DNA of 64,000 nt, taken from Puccinia triticina. Its lineage: Eukaryota; Basidiomycota; Pucciniomycetes; Pucciniales; Pucciniaceae. Where the stretch lies: positions 656,001-720,000 of the forward strand of contig NC_070560.1 of assembly GCF_026914185.1 (NCBI RefSeq). Direction: 5' to 3'. The position numbers were made by a program, and so were the translations under genes. This document shows positions 1-11,863 of the stretch, one piece after another (positions within the stretch are counted from its first letter, which is position 1; every line of letters begins with the position of its first letter). The notes beneath the pieces are model-generated. The model saw only the letters and a program-made list of their open reading frames with translations, was not told the origin of the DNA and searched no databases.

Positions 1-22
1 TCCTTGCGCAAGAGACACTCAC

Positions 23-272
23 CCTTTCCCTCGCGGTTTCTTATAGCGTTCCATGCAGCATTCACATCTGGAACCGCCCATTTGGGGATCTTCAGGTCAT
101 AAGCGTCGGCCTGCAACTTGGCCTGAAATCTGTAGGCCAATTGTTGTTGGACATCCAGGTTGGAATTTTCATCTGGCTGCTTCACGACGTGTGACATCTT
201 GGTTTCCACAAGGTTTTGTTTTTCCTTTATCCACTGCAGTTGTAATTTGGTGAATGAAGCATGGTTCTGCAT
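23..272 (-). CDS. Partial gene at window edge, exon of unknown protein
   Basis: On the minus strand an open frame runs from an ATG at 272-270 to a canonical donor (GTGAGT reading down from 22), after which the gene leaves the window. The peptide is hydrophilic, rich in Gln and Lys, and ends with a segment containing KWAVPDVNAAWNAIRN, which reads like real protein. I do not recognise the family. It may be an accessory gene of the neighbouring Plavaka-like transposon, since it lies just upstream of the transposase on the opposite strand. The start is not certain because the frame stays open a little further upstream. Confidence 0.4.
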
Positions 273-1151
273 GATGTCAAGGTGGATAGCCGAATTAACA
301 AGGATGAATTGTCAAAATAAACAGTGTGAGTGCGTGGGGGAAACCTATGACCAAGAGCAACTGAGGAATCTAGCATTGTGACTGGCGTCAAGGAATGGAG
401 AACTGATATGTGTTAGTCTTGAAGAGCGGTGTGTCATGGGCTCCGCAGGGCTTGATTGTTGCAGGGAGTGCGTGCAGTGGGAGTTAAGATGGGTGTGTAT
501 GGGAATTGACCACAGAGGCGGACGAACCGCGCAAGCAGCAGGTGACACAAGTGCATCAACTCTTCTCAGAGGTCGCGTGAGTTTTGGCCGATTGGGTACT
601 TGGTCAATCACCTGTGTGCCAAAAAATGGCGTGTACGGGGCCAGTGAAAAAATTCAACAGTTGCGTGACACTTCTGCCACAGTGCACATGGGGATGTAGT
701 GTCCAAAACATGTTACTGCCAATGATTGGAGCTAGAGCGGGCGCCAGAAATTCTGAGGACTCCTCCAGCTTCAGACGTAGGACAGAATATCACCAATCCA
801 GCTGATCACACACATATCACCTTCTGATTCTCCGGGACGCTTGACAATCATTACTGTATCAAGATAATTGAGCTTCCGACGGCCAACCGGAAGGCATATG
901 TTTGTCTCTGTGAACATCATGGCTGCAACAAAGCCCAACATGAAGAGGGAAGTCAAGGAATCGTTCCAGGAAGGGTTTTGTCAAAGCGCGCATTCCAGAA
1001 TCATCAGATGAAACTCAACGTTAGTCAGTCCAACCACAGCGTGGCTAATCAAAAATCTTCTGACAAATCAGGAAATCAGAGCACTGTGAGTAAAGACATT
1101 TTTCCACATGATGCGCAGCCTGTTCTGTATAGACTGATGGACAATTAGCAG
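273..1151. other. No supported gene
   Basis: Short overlapping frames only. A 5' exon of the transposase that follows may lie here, because that frame opens directly after an acceptor-like TTAGCAG ending at 1151, but I could not identify the exon. Confidence 0.4.
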
Positions 1152-4100
1152 ACTGTTCCAATAGCCTCCGGATCCGAAGCTGTTGAAGTAATTCGTGCCG
1201 AACCGAAAGAACTTGTGCTGGAAGAAGCTTTTTCCAAGCAGGTGATGATGCAAGCGGCATCTGCCGTCTTCTCCAACCGGCTGAGTAGAGATGGTGCTGT
1301 CAAATTCTTGAAGGCCGCAAGGGAAAATGTTGTTCTTCTGGCGCAAATTTGGAGCTTAAAGTATTCGACGACAATTGATCCAACCACCATCCTTGCGCAG
1401 ATCCCAAAGACTCAAGAAGCTGTATTCCACCGCCTTGGCCTCAATCCGCAACTGACAACACGTGTATGCTGCAAGAAGTGCTTTGCGCTGTACCCAACCC
1501 AATCCAAGCCTGGTAACCATCCACAACAATGCACAGAGCCTTTTCTGTCGCCTAGGCAAGGCTATTGCAAGTGGGCTAAGTCCAAGAAGCTGAATCCGAC
1601 ATGCGACAAAGCTCTCTACAAGGTGAATAACAGTCAACAAGAGGTCCCAGCTCGCACATTCACATATGTCTCGCTCAAATCATGGTTGAAGAGCCGGCTC
1701 GCCCAACCTCCATTTGAAGTCTTGCTGCAGTCAACTGGTCCGCTGAAGAACCAATGGGAGACGTATGGCACGGGCGGGTTTGGCAAGAATTTGGCAATTC
1801 AGATGACGGGACAGGAAGATACACAGAACACTCTGGGAACCTGGTCTTCAGCCTGTATCTTGACTGGTTTATCCCAGGAGGAAGTTCGAATCTCGGCAAG
1901 CACACAACTGTTGGGGCCATAATTTTGGTTTGCCTAAATCTCCCTGCAACCCTAAGATACAAGGTGGAGAACATATTTCTTTTTGGCATAATTCCTGGAC
2001 CCCAGGAACCAAAGCTCAAACAGATCAACCACCTATTACGCCCTTTGGTTGAGGAGCTGCAAGAGTTTTGGAAAGGTGTTTACTTTGAATCCACAAGCCT
2101 TCATCCCACCAGTAGAACAGTCCGCGCAGCTGTATTCCCACTTATTGCAGATCTCCGGGCCCTGCGCAAGACCAACGGATTTGGAAGTCACGCCGCACTG
2201 CTATTTTGTTCCTTTTGTCTGCTCAGCAAGCACAACCTGCACGAAATGGATACAGCAAAATTTCCCCCAAGAACAGACGAGGAGCACCTGAAGCAAGCGA
2301 CTGCGTGGCGTAAAATTCAAAACTGGACCAAGCGGAAGAAATTTGCGAAGAAGCATGGCGCAAGGTGGAGTGTCCTGAACGGGCTACTGTATTGGAAACC
2401 TGTTCGATACTCTTCGATTGAGGTGATGCACGCGTTGGCCCTGGGTGACCTGAAAGATCACAGCATGCGGTTCTTGAACTTGCCGGCAGCAGGGGCCCAA
2501 CTCAAGTCAATTCAAGAGCTAGACGAAGCGTGGCAGAACAACAAGTCTCATGAAGAGCATCCTTTTTCTGGCAAGCCCAAAGGGTCTAGTGGGGCTAAGG
2601 GAAAACAAAAGCGGGAGGATTCTATCACAGAGGCTACTTCTGCCGAAAAGCCTGTCAAACAAACCCGTCAAACTAATACATCCGGCGGTGGGGGGAGCTC
2701 CGCAGGCAGGGGGACAAAAGCGCCGCGATCGGGTTCCTCAACAGAGGCGGAATCACAAGCGGTGCCTCTATCTGGCTCGGGATCTTCATCCACTCATTCC
2801 TATGCGCTGCGAGTGCGGAAGAAATCACTGTACCATGCATCTGAGGAGGAGGAGACAACTGAATCGGATGAGGATGCTGGGAGTGGTGATACTGTCATCG
2901 CGCGACGGATCCAGGCGATTTTGCCAGTTGATGCACCCAATTGCCCCCAACTGTCGCCAGAAGAATTGGATGTTGTCCGTTGCACGATTCTACACACCAT
3001 CTTGCCGTCTTGGATAGATAGGGTGCCCCAAAATTTGGGTGTAGCAATCCACAGTTCACTGAAGGCCGCCAAATGGCTAATCTTGTACAAGGTGTACTAC
3101 ACCATTGCCCTCATTCCGCTCTGGGTCCAATCTCACAAAGTGGCCGCCTCCACAACGACCAGAAGAAGAATTTCTTTTCTGTTAGAATCTACTGCCACAC
3201 TATCTCAAGTGGCACACTTCCTAACTCTGCCGGAAATCAGTGTGCAACACCTCGGAGAACTGGACGGTTTGATATTGAAGTACCAAAGGTGTCTGCAGGA
3301 TGGATGGCCCTCAAAATCAAGCAAGCCTAACTTGCATCTGACGCAGCACTTCTCAGAAGTGATCAGGAGGTTTGGCCCTCCTCGCTCGACTCCAGCGTGG
3401 GCCCAAGAGAGAGTTAACGGGATGTTACAGAGGCTCCCCACAAACCACCACATCGGTGGGTGTTCTCTGTGGCTACCGGGTGTGGGGTCTGAACAAATTT
3501 GCTGACAATTTGTCACTTTGGATGTGCAGACGAACTACCAAAGACATTGATAAACAAGTGGCATATCAATTCTACCCTCCGCTCGATGCAGAATGACACA
3601 ACATATCAAACTGGGGCAGCGGAGGAGTTGGAGTTAAGGGGGAGTCCTTCAACATTCGTGCTGGAGCCGCCTTTATTTCAGAAGTGGAAACGCGCTGTGG
3701 CACAGAGGGATGGGACAACACCCACGGCGACGACGGGTCATGCTGACCGCATTTTGGACTCCACAGTAGAAATAGTCCCAAGCTTTCAAGCCGACCGGAA
3801 GACATTCACCAGGAACCAGCATCATCAAGGAAACAGCTTTGTCAAGTTTTACCTAGGCAAGGATCAAAGGTTTGGTGAGGTAGAAAATATCTTCTGATCA
3901 AACAAAACACCGGGACAAACATGGCTTGTGGTGAAGCCATTTGAAGAGCTACAGCGGTCTGAGGATCCATATGGAGATTATCCGGATCTCAACTGCCGCT
4001 TGGTGAAGGCAAAATTTGACGGGACAACGGTGATTGCGAGTGACTGTATCATTGGCCATGTTGCTGTCATGCGGCATGCTGCTGGCACCTTTGGATTTGC

Positions 4101-4158
4101 CGTCGAAACCATCAGTGCGGTGGGCTTACGTACTGCAGTAAGTGCTTTTTCTGAGTAA
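1152..4158 (+). pseudogene. Plavaka-type (CACTA superfamily) transposase, decayed
   Basis: Transposase of the large fungal Plavaka group, which excises and reinserts its element in the nucleus. The N-terminal part (from 1152) has a zinc-ribbon-like CCKKCFALYP segment followed by further cysteines and FTYVSLKSWL. After a frameshift near 1750 the catalytic region follows: GDVWHGRVW, NLVFSLYLDWF, then GIIPGPQEP and PLVEELQEFWKGV. The C-terminal third has the VNGMLQRLPTNHHI motif, a 74 nt intron (3456-3529, GTGGGT..TGCAG) that keeps the frame, and a terminal domain with DCIIGHVAVMRHAAGTFGF. Breaks: the shift near 1750 (one base lost or two gained) and an in-frame TGA at 3895-3897. A 5' exon may be missing. 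Residues 2550-2900 (nt) encode a Ser/Gly/Glu-rich linker. Non-functional as read here. Confidence 0.8.
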
Positions 4159-4636
4159 TGTTGCTGAGGGTTGGTGTGTTGCTGAGTGAGCTGGTTTGGC
4201 GTGTTTGGGCATTACGTAGGGGTGGGAAGGCCTGGCGGATGATTAAACTTTGGGATGGATCAAAGGGGAGGTGGTAAACTGCACAGCAGGCTTCAGAGGA
4301 GGTGGGCAGATTATTACGAGGGCACCATTGCAGATGGCATAAACATTGGCCTTTGTGTGGTACCAAAGGCATCCAGAAGAAATCCTGAGAAAGGGGGAAT
4401 ATTGAAGAGCGGCCTGTCTGAATTGTGTCTGAATTGTGAAGTTATGTCTCATGTCTGACCAACTTCCCACTAGCATACTTGACTCTTGTTCCCCGTTCTT
4501 GGCTCCGACTTTGTGTTGAGAAATACCAAATCCTATCCCAGTGCTCCTTGTTACAACCACAAAAACCTTCATCATTGCTCAATATTAGGGCTTTGCGTGG
4601 GATTTCGCATCAGAGACCCATCTAACCATTTTCATC
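4159..4636. other. Spacer between transposase and companion gene
   Basis: About 480 nt without a coding frame I can support. It should hold the promoter of the gene at 4637; the stretch just before that ATG is pyrimidine- and AT-rich, and I see no definite TATA box. Confidence 0.4.
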
Positions 4637-6343
4637 ATGAACTCGAATCCTCCAAATCGCCCCGAGGACCCAGGACCAGAGGGTAGTGTTCCCGCTCCTT
4701 CTGGAGGCGACCAGTCATGGATCTCCGATCTGGTGGATAAGCTAGTGCCAAAATTCATAGCACAAGGGGGATCTTCAGCTGCCGATGCGGCGATGCAAAC
4801 GGATACTGCAGGCAAATGTGGGTCCTGCTGGAGGACTTCATTTGCCGACCGCTGACACTTGTCCTGTTGCAGGTCAGACTAGGGGCGCAGAGGGTCAGGG
4901 CCCACCTACTGGCGATGATGATGAGCGGCTGGGCCCCGAGTTTGTGGTCGCCAATGCGAGGAAAGCACGAATTTTGGCTGAAGAGGCCGAAGACAAGAAA
5001 CAATCGGGGCACCGAGTCAGAGGGATCGCGGGAAAGGGAGCTCTTGCAGCGCACCACGATGTTCTGTCTCGCAGTATCCAGGGTTTTGTGAAATTCTTTC
5101 TTGGCAATCCAGATAAGCCTCAAGACTATCCGGTTACGCCAACCGAAAAAGAACTCCGGGACCTATATTGGATTGAGGAGAGGAGCGGTGTGATAGTCGC
5201 ACAGCTTGAAAGAGTACGCGAGGCTCTCCATGGAAGACCCGCCGCCGAGGTCAACTACTACGTTGCCAGTGCCAAAAAAGAAATCCGCCGGAACATCGTC
5301 TTGCCACGGTTCACTGCAGCCGTCCGCAAGGGTCCTGGCAACTTATCGAAGCCAATAAGTTTTCAAACCCAAGCCGATGTCGAGCGAGCCTTTGCTTTGG
5401 CAGGAATATCTACAGTCACGTTTGAATGGGATGCGGTGCATACGGGCCGCACCTCTGCGTGGAACTCAGCTGTTATTGAGGTTCTCGCAACAAGAGCAGT
5501 TGACTGGATTCGCCGCACCCAGCCCCTCGATGAGTCCAAGGCTGGTCAAGCGCCCGCACTCATACAACGATGGCTCAAGACCAAGGCGCGTGAACTGAAC
5601 GATTTTGGCAACACGGAAGTTGCCGAGTATGAAAAACTCAAAAACACGAAGGCTACGAAGGACCAATGTAAGCGATGGAAGAACAGGGTAAGCCTTGCCA
5701 CACCAAATTCTGCCCAGCAGAATGAAAGATAAAAAGCTTTCCTAATTGATGTCCAAATGTCGTCTTCTAGATCCACAAAAACCGCTGCACAATCGCGGAC
5801 AAAATGTACAAGACTGATATTCAACTCGCCCGGATTGTGGAGGATAAAGCTTGCGGCTCCGATATCGAAGATGCCGGCGGTGACCGGGCCCCTGTTTCAC
5901 TCATCCCGGACTGGCGCAGCGCCGAGCTCACGACAATCCTGCACAGTCTCGACAAGATGGTCATCACGGAGGCGGAACATCACAAAACTATTGCTGCCAA
6001 TCTCAAACTCTATGGTCGGTCCGCCCGTAACTTCAAGACAACTAAAGGAATGGTCGGTGTCCCGCGCAATCTCCCATTGGATTCTTACGCCAAAGCCTAC
6101 TTGTCTCGGCTCACTTCTTTCGAGCGGGACACCTTATCAAAAGTGCCTGCCATGGGTCTCGATTTGATTGCGCAGAAGATGCAACTGAGTTGCAACCTGC
6201 AACCTGGACCCTCGGCGTCTGGCTTGACCGCGGCAGCTCCAGGCGGCGGAACTGGATCGGATGCCCATGCAACAGGCGGGGGAGGCACTGGCGGCCAGCC
6301 AACACCCACCGGTGGAGACGCTTCAATGCACGTGGATGGTTGA
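4637..6343 (+). CDS. Three-exon companion gene of the Plavaka-like transposon
   Basis: Exons 4637-4817, 4873-5687 and 5771-6343 are joined by introns of 55 nt (GTGGGT..TTGCAG) and 83 nt (GTAAGC..TTCTAG). Both introns restore the reading frame exactly, giving a 522-residue protein ending in TGA. It starts with an acidic, Pro-rich stretch and contains a conserved-looking central region (FVKFFLGNPDKPQDYPVTP, KKEIRRNIVLPRF, VDWIRRTQPLDE). It ends in a Gly/Thr/Pro-rich tail. I do not recognise a catalytic domain. Placed 480 nt downstream of the transposase in the same direction, it is probably the second gene of the element, like accessory DNA-binding or regulatory proteins in other CACTA elements; that role is inference. 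Unlike the transposase it has no breaks. Confidence 0.7.
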
Positions 6344-6662
6344 TTGTTGCTCCTGAACCCATTACTAGATTTTCCCTATGTCTCTGTTAGTCCTAGCGTT
6401 ATCCATGTCAAATGGCCAAAGATTGACATGACGTCAACCAACCCTCACGGTGACTCCTTAGTACATATGTGGACGGAACCGGGGTGGTACAATGTGCGAT
6501 GGCTCCCATGGGGCTTCAAGTGTGACCATAAGTCATGCTCTAGAGAGAGGTGTTTGACTCTTTTGCCTGAATGCTGGTGTGAAATCCCTGTGAGCCAGCT
6601 GACAGTACGGTCATGTCAATGTCCATTGCAATATCATAGACCCAGCGTCAACTGAGCTGAAA
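6344..6662. other. No supported gene
   Basis: About 320 nt of 3' flank of the three-exon gene with no coding frame, leading into the palindrome cluster. Confidence 0.4.
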
Positions 6663-6700
6663 TGTCCACCGTCATGTTCGGCCGAACATGAGGGTGGACA
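6663..6700. repeat. 38 bp palindrome, TGTCCACC family, copy 1
   Basis: Near-perfect palindrome starting TGTCCACC, centred on CGGCCG and ending GGTGGACA, with one mismatched pair. It is 19 bp from copy 2. Confidence 0.8.
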
Positions 6701-6718
6701 GCCCAAGGGTGAGTGGTC

Positions 6719-6768
6719 GCGAAATGTCCACCGTCATGTTCGGCCAAACATGACGGTGGACATTTCGC
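6719..6768. repeat. 50 bp palindrome, TGTCCACC family, copy 2
   Basis: The longest copy. It extends the shared core outward with GCGAAA / TTTCGC, and pairs over its whole length with one central mismatch. Such symmetry could form a cruciform or bind a dimeric protein. Confidence 0.8.
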
Positions 6769-6959
6769 CTTGTTCCCAGCTGTGTGTACACTTGTCAATG
6801 CTACTAGAGGAGACTTCTTTCCTCTCGCCTCCACACGCAACCTTGAACCAATGTGTCCTCGTTGCTCGCCCTGTTAGTTGACGATGTCCAAATTCACATC
6901 AGGTCGGTATGGGTGTCACAATTGTGACATTGTGACAGATCACTGGGCACGCAGGTGAA

Positions 6960-6997
6960 TGTCCACCCTGACGTTTGGCCGAACGTCAGGGTGGACA
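6960..6997. repeat. 38 bp palindrome, TGTCCACC family, copy 3
   Basis: TGTCCACC ... GGTGGACA around a GGCC centre, with a changed inner arm (CTGACGTT / AACGTCAG). The inner changes are mostly compensated on the other arm. Confidence 0.75.
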
Positions 6998-7883
6998 AAT
7001 ACCTCCTCACTCCTCTGGCCAGGCCCGCGGCACTTGCACCTCTCCTATCCTGATATTCCTATTACATGTTTATATACACAAATACATCTTGTGTTGTAGT
7101 CACCAAGGCTGCTCACCTGCTGATTGTTAACACCCACCTACACTCATATCTGCCGCGCGTGCATGGTGGTGATGGTCTTCCCCGGGTGACACACGCACTG
7201 AGATTATAACCCCCGCTTGTTTGTCTGCTCCTAACTGCACGCTGACCAACCACCCAGTTACACTTCATTCCTTCTCTCACGTTTGGCACCACACCTGGGC
7301 GGGGGAATATAGATGCAGAAAATCTGATCCAGTCTTATCCCCCACTTATGCATGCCACCTTCACCTCAAATTCACCATTGACTCACCCCCAAAACGCCCG
7401 CCTAGACATCACCAACTCAACCTTGCAACCAATAATATGCACACTATGGCGCAAGCTGCACTTAACATCATCTCCACAAACATCTGCCCTTGCCCTTCGT
7501 CATCCCCACCTCAGTCCAAGCATGCTCACAGATACAGAGGCGGATGTGTATCCTTAAGCTCTATTCTGTTGTCAGTAGTGTGACATCATCCCAATGTGAT
7601 ACTCACATGCCTCAATGTCAGCAGATGAAGTCATCAGCAGTTCGAGATGTGAAAGTTGATGATGCATCTGGCTCTGTGCAGGCTGCAGACTCAGTCAAAG
7701 GCCATCCGCGCCAAAGGCTAGAAGGTCAAACCAGGCTCACAAAGGCTCTGAAGTCTGGTCGAGCACAAAGGCCACCAGCCACTTGATACACATAAATAGT
7801 TGGTCACTGCAATCATTCCCCCCATCTATTCTCCAAAATTTTACCGTTGCTCCCATCTCCACTCACTCTTCTCTAGGGATTCG
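6998..7883. other. No supported gene
   Basis: Pyrimidine-rich, with only short frames. The 3' part (7780-7883) is the likely promoter and 5' leader of the gene at 7884. Confidence 0.4.
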
Positions 7884-10397
7884 ATGATGGATATCCCTCC
7901 CTTCCTGAACGATCCTGCTCCCAACAACTCACCATCTCGTATGGACTCTGATCCGTCCGCCTCCACTCCCCCTCCAAGTCAGTCTTCTCCCACCTTGCAT
8001 CTTGCACCAGACGACCGATCGCCATGCTAATTCATCATATTTCTCCCAGCCAAACAGGACCTTCAGCACAACTTCATACCAAAGCCACACCAGCCACCAT
8101 CTTTCAACGAATTCGTCCTTCAGAATGCATCTTCCCCTGCCCTAGCCTCACTTAATCCTCAAGAATCGGTTCTCCGGACAGAAGTCCAGGAGATCACAGC
8201 AGAAGAATTTGGCAGATTGATTGATGCAGCCACGCGATCAGCTGCCCAAATTCTTGTCCTCAAGCTTCCTCGCAACTGCAAACGCAAAGCCGAAGAACTA
8301 GCCGCTTCACTTACCACCAGCAAAAAAAGTGAGCCTCGCGTATTCGCTGCTCATGCCATGTTCCATATACTTACTCTCCTGTGTGCTACCAAGAATGGGA
8401 GGAAACTGGTGTTATCCCTGAAGAAGAGGACATCAAGATCCAAAATCTGTCCAATCAGTCACCTTCCACCCCTCACACAGCCCCTCAGCTATGTAAACGA
8501 AGTACCCGCAAACGTTCCACAAAACCCAGTACTGTGAAGCCGGTTGATCTGCTCACGAAGGGCCCCAACACCAACCCTACCTCCGAAGGACCTGGCCAAC
8601 CTCCAGCCGTGACCGACGGCCAACTCAGCCGACTTCCAGCTGGTCATCCGTCCTCGAGCACATCTGCCCATGGAGGGCCATTAGCGGCCAATTCTAGCGC
8701 CACTGAGCCCGTTGACAACCCATGGGAGCCGGCTGGCAATAGACCATCACCTCTTCTCGATCACGCTGAAGGTTCTGCTCAGAAAAATGCAGCTCCTGCT
8801 CAGTCTCCTGGTCCCACTCAAGTTGAATCTGATTGTCCGGATGACCCGGTAGCACCGTCAAATGCGGCTGACAGCCCTCAGCTCCCAAAATCTTCTGGAC
8901 CATCGTCAGGTCTGGCCAATGGTCCGCCACTGTTCCATCCCCCTACTCCGGACCTCAGCGCTCAATCCTTGGCTACACCTAACCACGACTCCACCACGTC
9001 AAACTCCAACCCCAGCGAAAACCAGTCAGCCTCGTCGTCTACGCCCCGTCAATCTGGGAAGCTTACAATCCTTAAGTCCGACGCTGTACGTGCGCAGGTG
9101 GTTGCGATTCACCACGAGTTTAGCGGCTCCAAACCATCCTGGACGAAGTATCAGAAAACTTGGACCTCACTTTCCCCCTTGCTCCAGAATCGTGCAAGGG
9201 CTATGCACCCAACAACTCCAGCACGCCCGACATTTCATCTGCGCCGTACACCCTGCTCATATGAAATATGGATTCAAACAATTACGTCGCTTGGTGAGTG
9301 TATCTCCTTCCCTGTTCCCAGTCCTCACAACTGACAAGGTGCCTATCCCAGCCGAGAAGTTCTTGTCGCCTTCTACAGGGGAGCAATGGTATTGCCCGGA
9401 CCTTATCGACTTCCCCAAGCTCACCGGTTTTGGTGACAAGTCCAATGACCTCCGACCGGGTTCTTTTATCCCAACTGTCACAAAAACCCCACATCCTGAA
9501 TCCACCATTGTGCGCGGCCTTTACCGACTTCTCCACCCTCCTCAACAATTACACGCCGACTGGGCCAGGATCATTGCGGCTTTGGTTGAACTGATGGCTG
9601 ACGATCTCTTCCGACCACCTTCACCGTGCTCCAATCAAGCAGAGGATGAAATCACTCATGGCGTCGAAGCTCTTGCCTATCTTGATGGTTTGAAGAACGC
9701 CTCTTCCAGCTTTGACCCGCCTCAGGAGAGTCAGGATCCTTCCCCACCCCCGGCACAGCGTTTTCACTCTGTCGATGTCCTTCACGAATTCCGGAATGTC
9801 ATCATTGATGTATTGATGGCGTACATCATTTTCCAGACCCACTTCCTCAGCAAAGCACCGTTGACATCAGCTCAGAAGAAGGCACACCTCCGAGCACAGT
9901 GCGCCAAAACCGCCGTGAACATCACACCAGAAACGTTGACTCCAGTCCCGGCGGCCCGATCAGACCTGGCCCAAAAATCAGAAGACGCTGTCCATCACCT
10001 CCAAAAGTATCAAAAAAAACAGAATTTTCAACCCCTGGTGTATTTTGTGCTTGCTGGAGTCCGCGGGCTCTTCATCACTTCGAAGGACCACCACATTTCT
10101 GGGAACTCTACATGCATGTCATTCCTCCAAGCAATGTCCATCATCCGACAGCACTCGACTGCACCACACACAGCTGAAGAGCCAATATGGAAAAATCTTT
10201 CTGCATATCTTGTCCAGATTTTCCGTCCCGTCTTTCAATCTAAGGAGAAGATCTGCCCCCTTGCCGAGGTGAAAGTCCCAACTTGGTTCGATCTTGCCGA
10301 GGCCATTGCTCATGATTTCCTCAATCAATGGCAGGCCTGGAACCCCACTTCTCCGTTTCTTCTTCCACACGCTGACGCGCAAATAACTGGCATATAA
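7884..10397 (+). CDS. Four-exon gene of unknown function (772 aa)
   Basis: Exons 7884-7977, 8050-8328, 8394-9293 and 9352-10397. Introns of 72, 65, 65-class and 58 nt (7978-8049, 8329-8393, 9294-9351) have GT donors and AG acceptors and join frames exactly, so the gene looks intact. The N-terminal half is disordered: Ser/Pro/Thr-rich, with a basic patch KRSTRKRSTK near residue 140. The C-terminal half is ordered and helical, with CPDLIDFPKLTGFGDK, VIIDVLMAYIIFQTHFLSK and YFVLAGVRGLFI. No catalytic motif or signal peptide is visible. It resembles the lineage-specific protein families that are abundant in rust genomes, possibly carried by a transposon; this is an impression, not a database match. 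A second ATG directly follows the first (7887), so the start could be one codon later. Confidence 0.65.
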
Positions 10398-10713
10398 CTC
10401 TTCAGTATGTCTTATGAACAATAGTCCTCGAAATACTACTTCTCCCCTGCTGTAAGATGTTTTCAAATTCCTGGTTCACCACTCTCTCACTTATTGCTCC
10501 AATCTATACTAGGGGACTTCCCTCTTTTTCCTCTCCATCTCAATTGCTCATTGTGCGTGTAGATCCTCTTCATACGTAAATGGATTTCTTCATCACGGAA
10601 TGAAGCAACGCTTTCATTTTTGGCGCTCTCTGTGCCCCAGGTATGGGAGAGTTCTAAGCGTGTAGTGACAAAAGCCAAGCGCTGCTCCTAGACACCTAAT
10701 GTGAAGTTTGGAA
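10398..10713. other. No supported gene
   Basis: About 315 nt between two converging genes, probably their 3' flanks. Nothing else seen. Confidence 0.4.
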
Positions 10714-11863
10714 TCAACTCAAGAGCAAGCAGTCATATTTTAAAGCCCGACAAGGGGAAGATGAGAGATGGTACATGTCCAGGGAGTTGAGTGGGGAGAT
10801 AATCGATAAGGTTGAAGAGGCTAATGCTGGACCCTGAAGGAGAGGAGAAGCATTCAAGAGGCCACAAACTGCATCTTGGGATACCACTAGAGCTTTCTTC
10901 CTATGGTGTTGTCTGGCTCTTGCAGACGGCTTCCAATTGTTTACCCGTAGTTGAAAACGCGTCTTGGGACTCTGCCTCAAGCCGTAGGGTGTCGTCTCGC
11001 ATCGGGGAAGCCTTGAAGCATGTTCAACCTAGAATCAAATCATGCTCTTAGCGTCCAGAATCAGTGATCAATTGACCACACTACTTACAGCTACTGAAAT
11101 CAAGTCCGTGCCGGAGTCTGCCTCTTGCGCCGCCACACCTCCAAACCTGATGGAATCCCCGCGTCGCAGGGTTTGAAACACCTCCCGGGCTTGGTGTTTC
11201 GTTGCCGTGAGCTTTATACCAGCAGGCTTAGACTGCAGAATTTGCAGTGAGCATACGTGCAAATCAAAAGAAAAAGCGCAAAGGCCAATTTCCTTGTGGT
11301 TAGAGCAAGGAAACACTGACAAGATTCATGTCTTTGTCCACTACTTCTACATATTCCACAGCCCCCCGAATTGGGTTCATCTTGACCTTCACAAAATACC
11401 CCGTACCAAACACATGCGGCCGTTCGAATTCGGACGCCAATGGAAACTCTCCGCAATGAACCTGCCATTTAATCCGCTCCACACGAATGATTGGGCGGAC
11501 TGAATTTAATGGTAGTACAACAAGTTGGCCAAAAATAAAAATCTGGGTGCAGAAGTCATATAATATTGGGGGAACGGTGGGTGATGAGGACTCAAGCAAC
11601 AGGAGATACTCTTTGCGAGAGTTGATGGGAATTTTGGGAGGTAGCTGATTGGAATCAAGGCAAGTATTGATGTGTATGACATTTCCAACACTTTGTATTT
11701 TTTTTGGGTCAGTGTTAGAGAGGTGGATGGTACCGGCAACCTCAATCATCTTCAATACTATCACCAACAAGAGCGGGAGCAGATGCAGTTGGCCTATGAA
11801 CAAGCTAGACCAAGACATATATACTGCTGTTTCTAACATGGCCTCATCTGCCACCAGACTCAT
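10714..11863 (-). CDS. Candidate three-exon gene of unknown function
   Basis: Minus-strand exons 11863-11321, 11232-11089 and 11028-10714. The introns are 88 nt (GTCAGT..CTGCAG) and 60 nt (GTAAGT..TTCTAG); both fall between codons. The joined frame stays open to a TGA at 10714. The middle of the protein alternates short hydrophobic strands (QIFIFGQLVVLPL, GTGYFVKVKMNP, RGDSIRFGGVAAQ), reminiscent of an OB-fold or other small beta barrel, but I cannot name a family. The start is uncertain: the first 40 residues are hydrophobic and could be non-coding, and an upstream exon is possible. The last exon looks less protein-like than the first two. Confidence 0.45.
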
